Assembly (NCBI RefSeq): GCF_050433385.1
Contig: NZ_JBNPXI010000002.1
Coordinates: 124,001 to 188,000 of the forward strand
Direction: 5' to 3'
Source: Brassicibacter mesophilus
Lineage (GTDB): Bacteria > Bacillota > Clostridia > Tissierellales > Proteiniboraceae
Length of the DNA: 64,000 bases
Below the pieces are notes generated by a model. The model was not told where the DNA came from, ran no database searches, and worked only from the letters and a program-made list of their open reading frames with translations. The first letter of the stretch is position 1. Every line of letters starts with the position of its first letter. This document shows positions 52,268 to 60,476 of the stretch, one piece after another. The translations under genes and the position numbers were made by a program.

Positions 52268-53365
52268 TTGGAGGTTTTTAAACTGATTGGTTTTAAAGAA
52301 GGTATAATAACAAAAATTTTAGAAATCAACGATGATGTTTCATGGGTAGAAGTAATGATTGAGAGTAATGTTTGCAAGGCAGTAAACTATAATGGCCTTA
52401 CGGGGTGCCCTAAAACTGGTGATAGTGTTGTATTAAATACTACTGCTGTTGATCTAAGCCTTGGCACTGGAGGATATCATTTCATTATACACAATAATAG
52501 GATAAAAAGAAATGAAACCTCAGGTAAAGGGCACATAATGAAATTACGGTATACACCATTACAGATGAAATGCTTAGCTGCAGAAGAAGAAGATAGTCTA
52601 TATCACGATAGTATTAAATCTTTTAATAACTTAAATAAATCGATTTATATAGTTGGTACATTACACAGTATGCTAGCTCCCATTGCAGCTATTATTAAAT
52701 GGATGGCCCCCAAGCTAAAAGTTAATTACATAATGACAGATGCTGGTGCATTACCAATACACTTCAGCAAGACTGTAAAGCAACTAAAGGAGAAAAAAAT
52801 AATTAATAATACTATTACAGTAGGACACGCTTTTGGAGGAGACTTAGAATGTGTAAATATATATACTGGATTAATTGCTTCTGATGTTGTTTTAAATAGT
52901 GATGTAACGATAATTACTATGGGGCCGGGTATTGTAGGTACTGGTACTAAATATGGGTTTAGTGGAATTGAACAAGGATATATAATTGATGCTGTAAATG
53001 TACTAAATGGAACTAGCTTTGCAGTGCCTCGAGTGAGTTTTGCTGATAAAAGAGATAGACATAAGGGTATAAGTCATCACACTATTACGACAATGAGTGA
53101 AATTACATATTCAAGATCAAATTTAGTTTTACCGTATCTTGAGGATAGTAAAATGAAGATTATTACTAGTCAAATTAATGAATATGGTATTGATGAGAAA
53201 CACAATATAATTTATGAAGAAGGCAAAGACGTAAAGGCTGCTATGGATTATTTTGGCCTAAAAGTTAAAACTATGGGAAGAGACTATTATGGTGATCAAG
53301 AATTCTTTATGACTCTAGGAGCAGTGGGAAGAAATACTGTTAACTTTTTAAATAATCGTCGATAA
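52268..53365 (+). CDS. DUF3866 family protein
   Basis: 365 residues. The N-terminal beta domain (KEGIITKILEI; GDSVVLNTTAVDLSLGTGGYHFI) and a larger region with ITMGPGIVGTGTKYGFSG, SHHTITTMSEITY and a NFLNNRR end match DUF3866 of Firmicutes and Actinobacteria. Function unknown; commonly near steA and nudF. Start doubtful: TTG 52268 has GGAGGT inside its own second and third codons, which would instead suit initiation at CTG 52283 or ATT 52286 (family N-termini begin near there). Confidence 0.88.
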   Translation: MEVFKLIGFKEGIITKILEINDDVSWVEVMIESNVCKAVNYNGLTGCPKTGDSVVLNTTAVDLSLGTGGYHFIIHNNRIKRNETSGKGHIMKLRYTPLQMKCLAAEEEDSLYHDSIKSFNNLNKSIYIVGTLHSMLAPIAAIIKWMAPKLKVNYIMTDAGALPIHFSKTVKQLKEKKIINNTITVGHAFGGDLECVNIYTGLIASDVVLNSDVTIITMGPGIVGTGTKYGFSGIEQGYIIDAVNVLNGTSFAVPRVSFADKRDRHKGISHHTITTMSEITYSRSNLVLPYLEDSKMKIITSQINEYGIDEKHNIIYEEGKDVKAAMDYFGLKVKTMGRDYYGDQEFFMTLGAVGRNTVNFLNNRR

Positions 53366-53480
53366 TCTGAATTAATGGTGTGTCTAGTTCATATTTATTG
53401 CATAGTTCATCAAAAGCCTCAACTATTTCATGGGCTTTACCGATAAAATAAACTTTGTTTTTAGAAGTTATTCTTAACAT
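53340..53480 (-). CDS. mciZ: MciZ-like 46-residue FtsZ inhibitor
   Basis: Minus-strand small gene. It starts ATG at 53480 with AGGAGATG seven bases upstream and reads MLRITSKNKVYFIGKAHEIV, followed by a helical tail ending DDYLKS. The V-x-F-I-G-K-A-x-E-I core and length match Bacillus subtilis MciZ, a 40-residue mother-cell peptide that caps FtsZ filaments; there too it lies close to nudF. The 3' end overlaps the end of the convergent DUF3866 gene by 26 bases. Upstream, AATACAAT resembles a SigE -10 element, with CATATAT as a possible -35 at slightly short spacing. Confidence 0.65.
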   Translation of the reverse strand: MLRITSKNKVYFIGKAHEIVEAFDELCNKYELDTPLIQIIDDYLKS

Positions 53481-53571
53481 ATGATCATCTCCTGTGAAAT
53501 AGATTGTATTACATATTGATAATATATGGCAGCCTTACAGAAATTATTCCACTTCTTAAGGAGGTTTATTT

Positions 53572-54120
53572 ATGGGATACGAAGAAAAAACTATGAAAAG
53601 TGAAAAAATCTATGAAGGAAAGATACTGAGCGTTAGAATTGATACTGTAGAATTACCGGATAAAAAGTATTCAAAACGAGAAATTGTAGAACATCCAGGA
53701 GCTGTGGCTATTATTCCAATTACAGATGATGGTGAAGTCGTTCTTGTAAAGCAATTTAGAAAGGCAGTTGAAAATGAGTTATTGGAAATTCCCGCTGGAA
53801 AACTTGAGATGGGAGAAGAACCATTAAGTTGTGCTATCAGAGAACTCAAGGAAGAAACAGGTTATACTGCTAAAGAGTTAAAACATATATTAGAGTTCTT
53901 TACGTCACCTGGCTTTTCTAATGAAAAAATGCATTTGTATATTGCAACTGGACTTGAAGACGGTGAAGCTGAGCCTGAGAGCGATGAGTATATTGATGTA
54001 ATAAAGATAAAATTCAATGAACTTATGCAAATGATAGATGATGGTACAATAATTGACAGTAAAACCATCATTGGAATACTTATGGCAAATAATATCTTTA
54101 ATAAGTTAACAGACAAATAG
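53572..54120 (+). CDS. nudF: ADP-ribose pyrophosphatase (Nudix)
   Basis: 182 residues. Nudix box within IPAGKLEMGEEP and AIRELKEETGYTA, with the EExG metal-binding Glu residues intact; N-terminal strand swap domain (YEGKILSVRIDTVELPDKK). Hydrolyses ADP-ribose to AMP and ribose 5-phosphate. AAGGAGG precedes ATG 53572. Beside mciZ and spoIIM, as in other spore formers. Confidence 0.95.
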   Translation: MGYEEKTMKSEKIYEGKILSVRIDTVELPDKKYSKREIVEHPGAVAIIPITDDGEVVLVKQFRKAVENELLEIPAGKLEMGEEPLSCAIRELKEETGYTAKELKHILEFFTSPGFSNEKMHLYIATGLEDGEAEPESDEYIDVIKIKFNELMQMIDDGTIIDSKTIIGILMANNIFNKLTDK

Positions 54121-54141
54121 AAAAGTAATATTGACCTATGT

Positions 54142-54203
54142 AATAATATCCCCTTGTCAAGCATATTATTTGTTAAGAGGCTTGTATAAAGGGGGATATT
54201 ATT
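54142..54203 (+). promoter_or_regulatory. Hairpin that pairs over the spoIIM ribosome site
   Basis: AATAATATCCCC (54142-54153) can pair with GGGGGATATTATT, and TCAAGC with GCTTG, forming a long stem whose right arm holds AAAGGGGGA, the ribosome site of spoIIM. Followed by TTTT, so it could also serve as the nudF terminator. Either way it limits translation of readthrough spoIIM mRNA. Confidence 0.5.
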
Positions 54204-54204
54204 T

Positions 54205-54834
54205 TTGAAAATAAAAGAATTCGTATATAAACACATTAATAATAATTTTTTACTTTATTTTTTACTTGTTCTTTTTCTAATGATAGGGATTTCAGCCGGT
54301 GCAATTACAGTGAGTGTAATAGATAACTCTCAAAAGCAAGAAATGATAAGCTTTCTTAATTCATTTTTTAAAATTTTAAATCAAAACAATGTAGATAGTT
54401 TTATACTATTAAAGCATTCACTACTAAATAATGTTCAGACATTATTCTTTATTTGGTTACTCGGAATTATTGTTATAGGAGTTCCATTAGTTATGGGAAT
54501 AGTTATGTTAAGAGGATTTATCATAGGCTTTACAGTTGGATTTTTAGTAAATGAACTTGGATTTAAAGGCTTTGTATTTTCTATTTTAGCGATTTTACCG
54601 CAAAATATATTTGTTATCCCAGGGATCATTATTATATCGGCAATTTCTATCAGTTTTTCTTTAAAAACTATAAAGAATAAGATAAATAGAAAAAATAGGT
54701 ATAATTTTACCGCAGAGCTGATAAGGTACTCATTAATAACTGTATCACTGTCAATACTATTAATTTTGGGAAGTTTAATTGAAGCATATATCACTCCTGT
54801 ATTTATGAAACTGATATTAGGTTATGTTTCTTAG
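54205..54834 (+). CDS. spoIIM: Stage II sporulation protein M
   Basis: 209 residues with five or six membrane helices, N-terminal KEFVYKHINNNFLLYF and FIWLLGIIVIGVPLVMGIVMLRGFIIGFTVGFLVNE. Part of the DMP peptidoglycan-remodelling complex needed for engulfment; SpoIID and SpoIIP are not in the window. TTG 54205 is supported by AAAGGGGGA eleven bases upstream. Confidence 0.93.
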   Translation: MKIKEFVYKHINNNFLLYFLLVLFLMIGISAGAITVSVIDNSQKQEMISFLNSFFKILNQNNVDSFILLKHSLLNNVQTLFFIWLLGIIVIGVPLVMGIVMLRGFIIGFTVGFLVNELGFKGFVFSILAILPQNIFVIPGIIIISAISISFSLKTIKNKINRKNRYNFTAELIRYSLITVSLSILLILGSLIEAYITPVFMKLILGYVS

Positions 54835-54848
54835 GAAGGTGGTTATTA

Positions 54849-55079
54849 ATGAAAAATATAATCAGAGCCTTCCTTTTCTTTGCAAAGATATTTCTAATAC
54901 TATTTATTATTGGAATACTATTTCCTAAATTGATCGATAGAATTCTAGAAATATTTATTTTGAGAGACTATAATGATACACCTATGGGAAATTCCACATT
55001 TGTGATGTCCTATAACTTTTTTAAAGAAGGATTTTTATACTATTTCAAACGAGTACTTTTATACTACTTTGCACTTTAA
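54849..55079 (+). CDS. Small membrane protein of unknown function
   Basis: 76 residues, one firm membrane helix (about 7-29) and a second amphipathic C-terminal segment rich in Phe and Tyr (GFLYYFKRVLLYYFAL). GGAAGGTGG precedes the ATG, 14 bases after spoIIM. Likely sporulation-linked by position only. Confidence 0.6.
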   Translation: MKNIIRAFLFFAKIFLILFIIGILFPKLIDRILEIFILRDYNDTPMGNSTFVMSYNFFKEGFLYYFKRVLLYYFAL

Positions 55080-55162
55080 CTCGAAAAAATAAAAAAATAT
55101 GGAGGATTTTATGAATAAATGTTGAATAGTATCTATACTTAGAAATAAAAAGGGGAAATAAT

Positions 55163-56050
55163 ATGAATAGCAACATAGCAAAATTTACGAATTATCTTTC
55201 GAACGAAAAAGAACTTTCACATAATACGATTGAATCATATGGCAGAGATTTAAGACAATTTAGTGAGTATTTAAGTGAAAACAGCTTAGATGATTTAATA
55301 GATGTAAATAAGACCCTAATAATAACATATCTTATGCATCTTCAGAAAAAAGGTAAATCAGTTGCAACAGTATCAAGGAATATAGCGTCTTTGCGATGTT
55401 TTTATCAATACTTACTTAACGAGGGTATGATTGGAAAGGACCCTACCATAAATCTTCAATCACCTAAACAAGAGAAGAAACTACCTAGTATTTTAACCCC
55501 AAAAGAAGTAGAAATATTGCTTGAACAGCCTAACTTGGAAACTTCAAAAGGTATTAGAGATAAAGCAATGCTTGAACTTCTTTATGCTGCTGGGATAAGG
55601 GTTTCTGAGTTGATAGCCTTAAATGTTAGTGATGTTAATTTGGGAATGGGATATATTTCTTGCTCAAGGGATACATCAAATGAAAGAGTAATCCCTATCG
55701 GGAAAATAGCAGTTAATATACTGAGTACATATATAAGCGAACATAGGAGTTCACTTATAAAAGATCCTAAGGAAAGTTCACTGTTTGTCAACTATCATGG
55801 AAAAAAACTTACAAGACAAGGGTTCTGGAAAATTGTTAAGTCTTATACAAAGAAAGCTAATATAAATAAAAAAATTACTCCACACACGCTGAGACATTCC
55901 TTCGCAGCACACTTACTCCAGAATGGAGCTGACTTGAAGTCAGTGCAGGAAATGTTAGGTCATTCTGATATTTCTACGACACAGATATATACACTTGTAA
56001 CTAAGAACAGGATTAAAGAAGTCTATAAAAAAGCACATCCAAGAGCCTAG
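55163..56050 (+). CDS. xerD: Site-specific tyrosine recombinase XerD
   Basis: 295 residues, normal length. Core-binding domain (FTNYLSNEKELSHNTIESYGRDL) and catalytic domain with Arg in LLYAAGIRVSELIAL, HxxR in PHTLRHSFAAHLLQNGADL, His/Trp position in MLGHSDISTTQIYT with the nucleophilic Tyr. Resolves chromosome dimers at dif with XerC-like partners. The location after spoIIM and before deoB is the usual order in Firmicutes, so it is the housekeeping enzyme and not an integrase of a mobile element. Confidence 0.95.
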   Translation: MNSNIAKFTNYLSNEKELSHNTIESYGRDLRQFSEYLSENSLDDLIDVNKTLIITYLMHLQKKGKSVATVSRNIASLRCFYQYLLNEGMIGKDPTINLQSPKQEKKLPSILTPKEVEILLEQPNLETSKGIRDKAMLELLYAAGIRVSELIALNVSDVNLGMGYISCSRDTSNERVIPIGKIAVNILSTYISEHRSSLIKDPKESSLFVNYHGKKLTRQGFWKIVKSYTKKANINKKITPHTLRHSFAAHLLQNGADLKSVQEMLGHSDISTTQIYTLVTKNRIKEVYKKAHPRA

Positions 56051-56083
56051 AAACCTGCCAGTATTGGTGGGTTTAATTTTTTC
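56051..56083 (+). terminator. Terminator of xerD
   Basis: AAACCTGCC/GGTGGGTTT with a six-base loop, then AATTTTTT. It begins at the base after the xerD stop. Confidence 0.8.
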
Positions 56084-56141
56084 TGTAAAAATATGTTTTG
56101 ATTGGGTATAATATATATATATCAAGAAGGAGGTACAATAA

Positions 56142-57317
56142 ATGATTAATAACGTTACTTTGATTGTTTTAGATAGTGTAGGTATAGGGGAGCTACCAGA
56201 TGCATATCGCTATGGTGATGAAGGTAGTAACACTCTTAGCAATATTATTAGAGATGCTAAAGATGTAAGGTTACCTAATTTAAATAAATTGGGACTTGGA
56301 ACGATAAAAGGCGTAACAGGATTACAGAGTGTAAACGGGATAGATGGAAGCTATGGTAGACTAATGGAAAAATCTCCAGGAAAAGATACAACTACTGGAC
56401 ACTGGGAAATAGGAGGAATTATATTAGAACAGCCTTTCCCTACATTTCCTAATGGATTTCCAAATGAACTAATAAGTCAATTTGAACGACTAATTGGCAC
56501 AAAAATAATAGGAAATAAGGTTGCATCGGGTACTGTCATTATTAATGAACTTGGACAAGAGCATATTAGTACTGGGTATCCAATTGTGTATACTTCGGCA
56601 GATAGTGTTTTTCAAATTGCTGCACATGAAGACATAATACCTGTAAATAAGCTCTATGAAATATGCAAGACTGCTAGAGAAATACTTAAAGACAAGTATG
56701 CAGTAGGAAGAGTTATTGCAAGACCTTTCACAGGTGAGTCAGGCAATTTTACTAGAACTTCAAATAGAAGAGACTTTTCTTTAAAACCTATACATGATAC
56801 GATACTTGATAGAATTAAAAATGAAGGCTATGAGGTAATGGCTGTGGGCAAAATAGAAGATATTTTTGGTGGACAAGGCATTACTGAAAGCATTCATACA
56901 GAAAACAATATGGATGGCGTCGATAAAACAATTGAATTTATGAAAAAGCATAAAAAAGGACTAGTATTTACAAACCTAGTCGATTTTGATATGAAGTATG
57001 GTCATAGAAACGATGTTGAAGGATATGCAAAAGCTTTAATGGACTTTGATATCAGATTACCTGAAATAATAAGTAATTTAAGAGAAGATGAGGTACTTAT
57101 GATAACAGCCGATCATGGATGTGACCCTACTACTGAAAGTACAGACCATTCAAGAGAATATATTCCCGTTTTGATTTATGGCGATAAAATTAAAAAAGGT
57201 GTAGACATAGGTACTAGAGAAAGCTTCACAGATATAGGAAAAACAATTATTGAAATGCTTGGCATTCATGATGAAAAAGCAAACGGTCAAAGCTTTGCAA
57301 ATATGATCATGAAATAA
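56142..57317 (+). CDS. deoB: Phosphopentomutase
   Basis: Interconverts (deoxy)ribose 1- and 5-phosphate. 391 residues, alkaline-phosphatase fold with metal ligands in VLDSVGIGELPDA, KDTTTGHWE (phosphorylated Thr region), GHRNDVEGY and ITADHGCDPTTESTDHSRE. AGAAGGAGG precedes the ATG; TATAAT at 56107 is a plausible -10. First gene of a nucleoside-salvage operon. Confidence 0.97.
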   Translation: MINNVTLIVLDSVGIGELPDAYRYGDEGSNTLSNIIRDAKDVRLPNLNKLGLGTIKGVTGLQSVNGIDGSYGRLMEKSPGKDTTTGHWEIGGIILEQPFPTFPNGFPNELISQFERLIGTKIIGNKVASGTVIINELGQEHISTGYPIVYTSADSVFQIAAHEDIIPVNKLYEICKTAREILKDKYAVGRVIARPFTGESGNFTRTSNRRDFSLKPIHDTILDRIKNEGYEVMAVGKIEDIFGGQGITESIHTENNMDGVDKTIEFMKKHKKGLVFTNLVDFDMKYGHRNDVEGYAKALMDFDIRLPEIISNLREDEVLMITADHGCDPTTESTDHSREYIPVLIYGDKIKKGVDIGTRESFTDIGKTIIEMLGIHDEKANGQSFANMIMK

Positions 57318-57330
57318 TAGGAGGTTTATT

Positions 57331-58149
57331 ATGGATTTTATGAATAGGATCAATGAAACTACTGAATATATTCAAAATATTATAAGAATACAGCCTGAAA
57401 TCGGAATAATACTGGGCTCTGGGCTAGGTGCATTAGCAGATGAAATGATAGATGCCACAAGAATTGATTATAATGAGATTCCTAACTTTCCAGTGTCGAC
57501 TGTAAAGGGACACAAAGGGAGGTTAGTTATAGGTAAACTAGAAGATAAAAATGTTGTTGCGATGCAGGGGAGATTTCATTATTATGAAGGATATAAACTA
57601 GAAGACGTTACTTTTCCAGTTAGGGTTATGAAAGCATTAGGAATAAAGTGTCTTTTAGTCACTAATGCTGCTGGCGGCGTAAACAAGCAGTTTATTGCTG
57701 GAGATCTAATGATTATAGATGATCATATTAACTTTGCCTTTGATAATCCTTTGATTGGGAGAAACTATGAAGAATTAGGGTTAAGATTTCCTGACATGTC
57801 TAATGCATACGATAAAAAATTGATCAAGATAGCTTCTGAAGCAGGAGAAAGACTCGGTGTCAAATTGCAAAAAGGTACATATATGTGGATGGCAGGACCA
57901 AACTACGAGACGCCTGCTGAGGTTAGAATGGCAAGTTTTGTCGGTGCAGATGCGGTGGGTATGTCTACAGTTCCTGAAGTTATATCAGCAGTGCATGGTG
58001 GATTAAGAGTACTTGGAATATCGTGCATTACAAATATGGCTGCCGGAATATTAGCACAGCCTTTAGATCACTCAGAGGTAATAGAGACATCTGATAGAGT
58101 TAAAAATACGTTCATTAGGCTAGTTAAGGAGATAATTAATAGTATTTAG
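57331..58149 (+). CDS. punA: Purine nucleoside phosphorylase, 6-oxopurine type
   Basis: 272 residues, trimeric PNP family. Phosphate loop GIILGSGLGALADEM, HYYEGY and TNAAGGVN, then base-binding residues: Glu in GPNYETPAEVRM and Asn in CITNMAAG, the pair that recognises inosine and guanosine in human PNP (Glu201, Asn243). AGGAGG precedes the ATG, 13 bases after deoB. Confidence 0.95.
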   Translation: MDFMNRINETTEYIQNIIRIQPEIGIILGSGLGALADEMIDATRIDYNEIPNFPVSTVKGHKGRLVIGKLEDKNVVAMQGRFHYYEGYKLEDVTFPVRVMKALGIKCLLVTNAAGGVNKQFIAGDLMIIDDHINFAFDNPLIGRNYEELGLRFPDMSNAYDKKLIKIASEAGERLGVKLQKGTYMWMAGPNYETPAEVRMASFVGADAVGMSTVPEVISAVHGGLRVLGISCITNMAAGILAQPLDHSEVIETSDRVKNTFIRLVKEIINSI

Positions 58150-58161
58150 AGGGGGATAAAC

Positions 58162-58989
58162 ATGAAAAAATTATTAGAAGAAATTAGAGAAACAAGTGAT
58201 TATATTAAAGCTAAAATTAACTTTGTGCCAAGAATAGGGTTGATCTTAGGCTCAGGGTTGGGAACATTAGCTGATGAAATAAAAGATGCAGTTATTATAG
58301 ATTATAAAGATATTCCTAATTTTCCTGTATCTACAGTCGCTGGACATGAAGGCAAATTAGTATTAGGCAATTTGGAAGGAAAGCATGTAATCGCAATGCA
58401 AGGGAGATTCCATTACTATGAAGGATATTCAATGCAAGAAGTTACATTTCCAGTAAGGGTCATGAAATCATTGGGAACTGATATGTTATTAGTTACTAAT
58501 GCATGTGGAGGAATGAACAATGAGCTTTATCCAGGTGCTCTTATGATAATTGAAGATCATATTAACTTTATGGGAGATAATCCTCTAATAGGAATGAACT
58601 ACGATGAGTTAGGTCCAAGATTTCCTGATATGTCAAATGCATATAGTGAAGAGTTGGTAAAGCTTGCAGAAGGAGTAGCTGAACGATTAAACATTGAAAT
58701 AAAAAAAGGAATATATGCTGCAATAAGTGGGCCATATTATTTTTCAAAAGCGGAGCTTAGGATGCTTAGAAAAATTGGTGGAGATACAATAGGCATGTCT
58801 ACAGTTCCAGAGGTTATTGTTGCTAATCATACAGGCATTAAGGTTTTAGGATTATCTTGTGTAACTGACATGGCTATAGCAGATGAGATAGTTTCAATTA
58901 GTCATGAGGAAGTAATGAAGGTTGCAAATGAAACCAAGCCTAGATTCATTAGTCTTGTTAAAGGTATTATAAATGAGGTGAATATCTAA
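58162..58989 (+). CDS. Purine nucleoside phosphorylase paralog with altered base pocket
   Basis: 275 residues, clearly a tandem duplicate of the preceding gene (GLILGSGLGTLADEI, HYYEGYSMQEV, TNACGGMN), start after AGGGGGA. It differs exactly where the base is bound: the Glu position is replaced in GPYYFSKAELRM and Asn becomes Asp in CVTDMAIA. The same Asp exchange and a GPRFSSRAE-like loop are found in methylthioadenosine phosphorylase. I infer a preference for 6-aminopurines (adenosine, deoxyadenosine or methylthioadenosine) rather than inosine or guanosine. Phosphate and ribose residues look kept, so the enzyme should be active. Confidence 0.9.
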   Translation: MKKLLEEIRETSDYIKAKINFVPRIGLILGSGLGTLADEIKDAVIIDYKDIPNFPVSTVAGHEGKLVLGNLEGKHVIAMQGRFHYYEGYSMQEVTFPVRVMKSLGTDMLLVTNACGGMNNELYPGALMIIEDHINFMGDNPLIGMNYDELGPRFPDMSNAYSEELVKLAEGVAERLNIEIKKGIYAAISGPYYFSKAELRMLRKIGGDTIGMSTVPEVIVANHTGIKVLGLSCVTDMAIADEIVSISHEEVMKVANETKPRFISLVKGIINEVNI

Positions 58990-60290
58990 TGAGGATGGTA
59001 GACATCATTCAGAAAAAGAAAATTGGAGAAGCTTTAACAACTGGAGAAATTAACTTTATCATAGAAGGGTATACTAAAGGAGAAATACCTGACTATCAGA
59101 TGTCAGCTTTTTTAATGTCGGTTTATTTTAAAGGAATGGATAAGAAAGAAACTGCAGATTTGACTATGGCTATGGTTAATTCTGGAGATAAGATTGATTT
59201 ATCTGCTATTAGTGGAATAAAAGTTGATAAACATTCTACCGGTGGTGTCGGTGATAAAATTAGTTTAATAGTTGTTCCATTAGTGGCCTCAGTAGGTATT
59301 CCAGTTGCTAAGATGAGTGGTAGAGGTTTAGGTCATACTGGGGGAACTATTGATAAATTAGAGTCGATAAAGGGCTTTAAAACAGAATTAACTACTAAAC
59401 AGTTTATAGAAAATGTCAATACTTATAAAATGGCTATAGCTGGTCAGACTGCAAATTTAACTCCTGCAGATAAGAAGTTGTATGCTTTAAGAGATGTTAC
59501 ATCAACTGTAGATAGTATACCTTTGATAGCTAGCTCTGTAATGAGTAAGAAAATTGCTTCTGGTTCTGATGCAGTTGTACTAGATGTAAAAGTTGGCTCA
59601 GGTGCCTTTATGAAGTCTTTAGATGAAGCTAGAGAACTTGCAAAAACAATGGTGGATATAGGCAATTCTTTAAACAGAAGGACTATAGCAATTATCTCAA
59701 ATATGGATCAGCCATTGGGGCATGAAGTTGGGAATGTCAATGAAATATATGAAGCAATAAAAGTATTAAGTGATAGAGGTTCCGAAGATGAAACAACTGT
59801 AGCGTTAACAATAGCATCTTATATGACTGTTCTTGGAGGAGCGTTTTCTGATTTTGATACGGCTTACAAAGAATTAAAGAAAATAATAAAGTCTGGTAAG
59901 GCAATTGATATGTTAAAAAAATTAATAGAAATACAAGGTGGAGATCCAGAAGTTATAGATAATCCAGATATGCTGCCTAAAGCAAGACATCATATAAAGA
60001 TAAAGGCCTCTCAAGATGGATACATTGAATCTATTAATGCTGAGGAAATAGGAATAACTGCTATGCTACTCGGAGCTGGAAGAAAAACCAAAGAGGATAA
60101 TATAGATTTTTCGGCTGGAGTGACAATTGTTAAGAAGGTTGGAGAAAAAGTTAAAATCGATGAAACTGTCTGTATACTTCATACTAATATAGAGTCATAT
60201 GATGAAGCAAAAGAAGTAGCTAAAAATGCATTTAAGATAGGTGAAGCAAAACCTGAATTAATACAATATGTTTATGATGTTATTCAGTGA
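58989..60290 (+). CDS. pdp: Pyrimidine-nucleoside phosphorylase
   Basis: 433 residues. Signature SGRGLGHTGGTIDKLESI, phosphate-binding KVDKHSTGGVGDKISL, catalytic Lys/Ser in DVKVGSGAFMKS. Cleaves uridine and thymidine to base plus (deoxy)ribose 1-phosphate, which DeoB then converts. Its ATG shares one base with the stop of the preceding gene (TAATG), so translation is coupled. GAGGTG lies eight bases upstream. Completes the deoB-pnp-pnp-pdp operon. Confidence 0.97.
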   Translation: MRMVDIIQKKKIGEALTTGEINFIIEGYTKGEIPDYQMSAFLMSVYFKGMDKKETADLTMAMVNSGDKIDLSAISGIKVDKHSTGGVGDKISLIVVPLVASVGIPVAKMSGRGLGHTGGTIDKLESIKGFKTELTTKQFIENVNTYKMAIAGQTANLTPADKKLYALRDVTSTVDSIPLIASSVMSKKIASGSDAVVLDVKVGSGAFMKSLDEARELAKTMVDIGNSLNRRTIAIISNMDQPLGHEVGNVNEIYEAIKVLSDRGSEDETTVALTIASYMTVLGGAFSDFDTAYKELKKIIKSGKAIDMLKKLIEIQGGDPEVIDNPDMLPKARHHIKIKASQDGYIESINAEEIGITAMLLGAGRKTKEDNIDFSAGVTIVKKVGEKVKIDETVCILHTNIESYDEAKEVAKNAFKIGEAKPELIQYVYDVIQ

Positions 60291-60331
60291 AAAAGCTATA
60301 AACTAATAAATATAAGGTATATATACTATAA

Positions 60332-60364
60332 TAAGTCTACATAACAATTTTATGTAGACTTTTG
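60332..60364 (+). terminator. Terminator 1 of the salvage operon
   Basis: AAGTCTACATAA / TTATGTAGACTT with a five-base loop, then TT. Confidence 0.75.
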
Positions 60365-60368
60365 ATTT

Positions 60369-60398
60369 GAGACTAGTAAAAGCTAGTCTCCTTTTTTT
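60369..60398 (+). terminator. Terminator 2 of the salvage operon
   Basis: GAGACTAG/CTAGTCTC with a six-base loop, then CTTTTTTT. Tandem with the previous hairpin. Confidence 0.85.
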
Positions 60399-60476
60399 GT
60401 CATTTCTATTTTGCATAAGTTAAATGTTTCATGGTTAAGCTAATTTTAAAAGTTGAAGGAAGAAAGGAGGAAAAAA

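Noticed and set aside
55163..56050. Reading xerD as an integrase of a mobile element
   Set aside because: Conserved housekeeping neighbourhood (spoIIM, deoB), full length, no attachment repeats.
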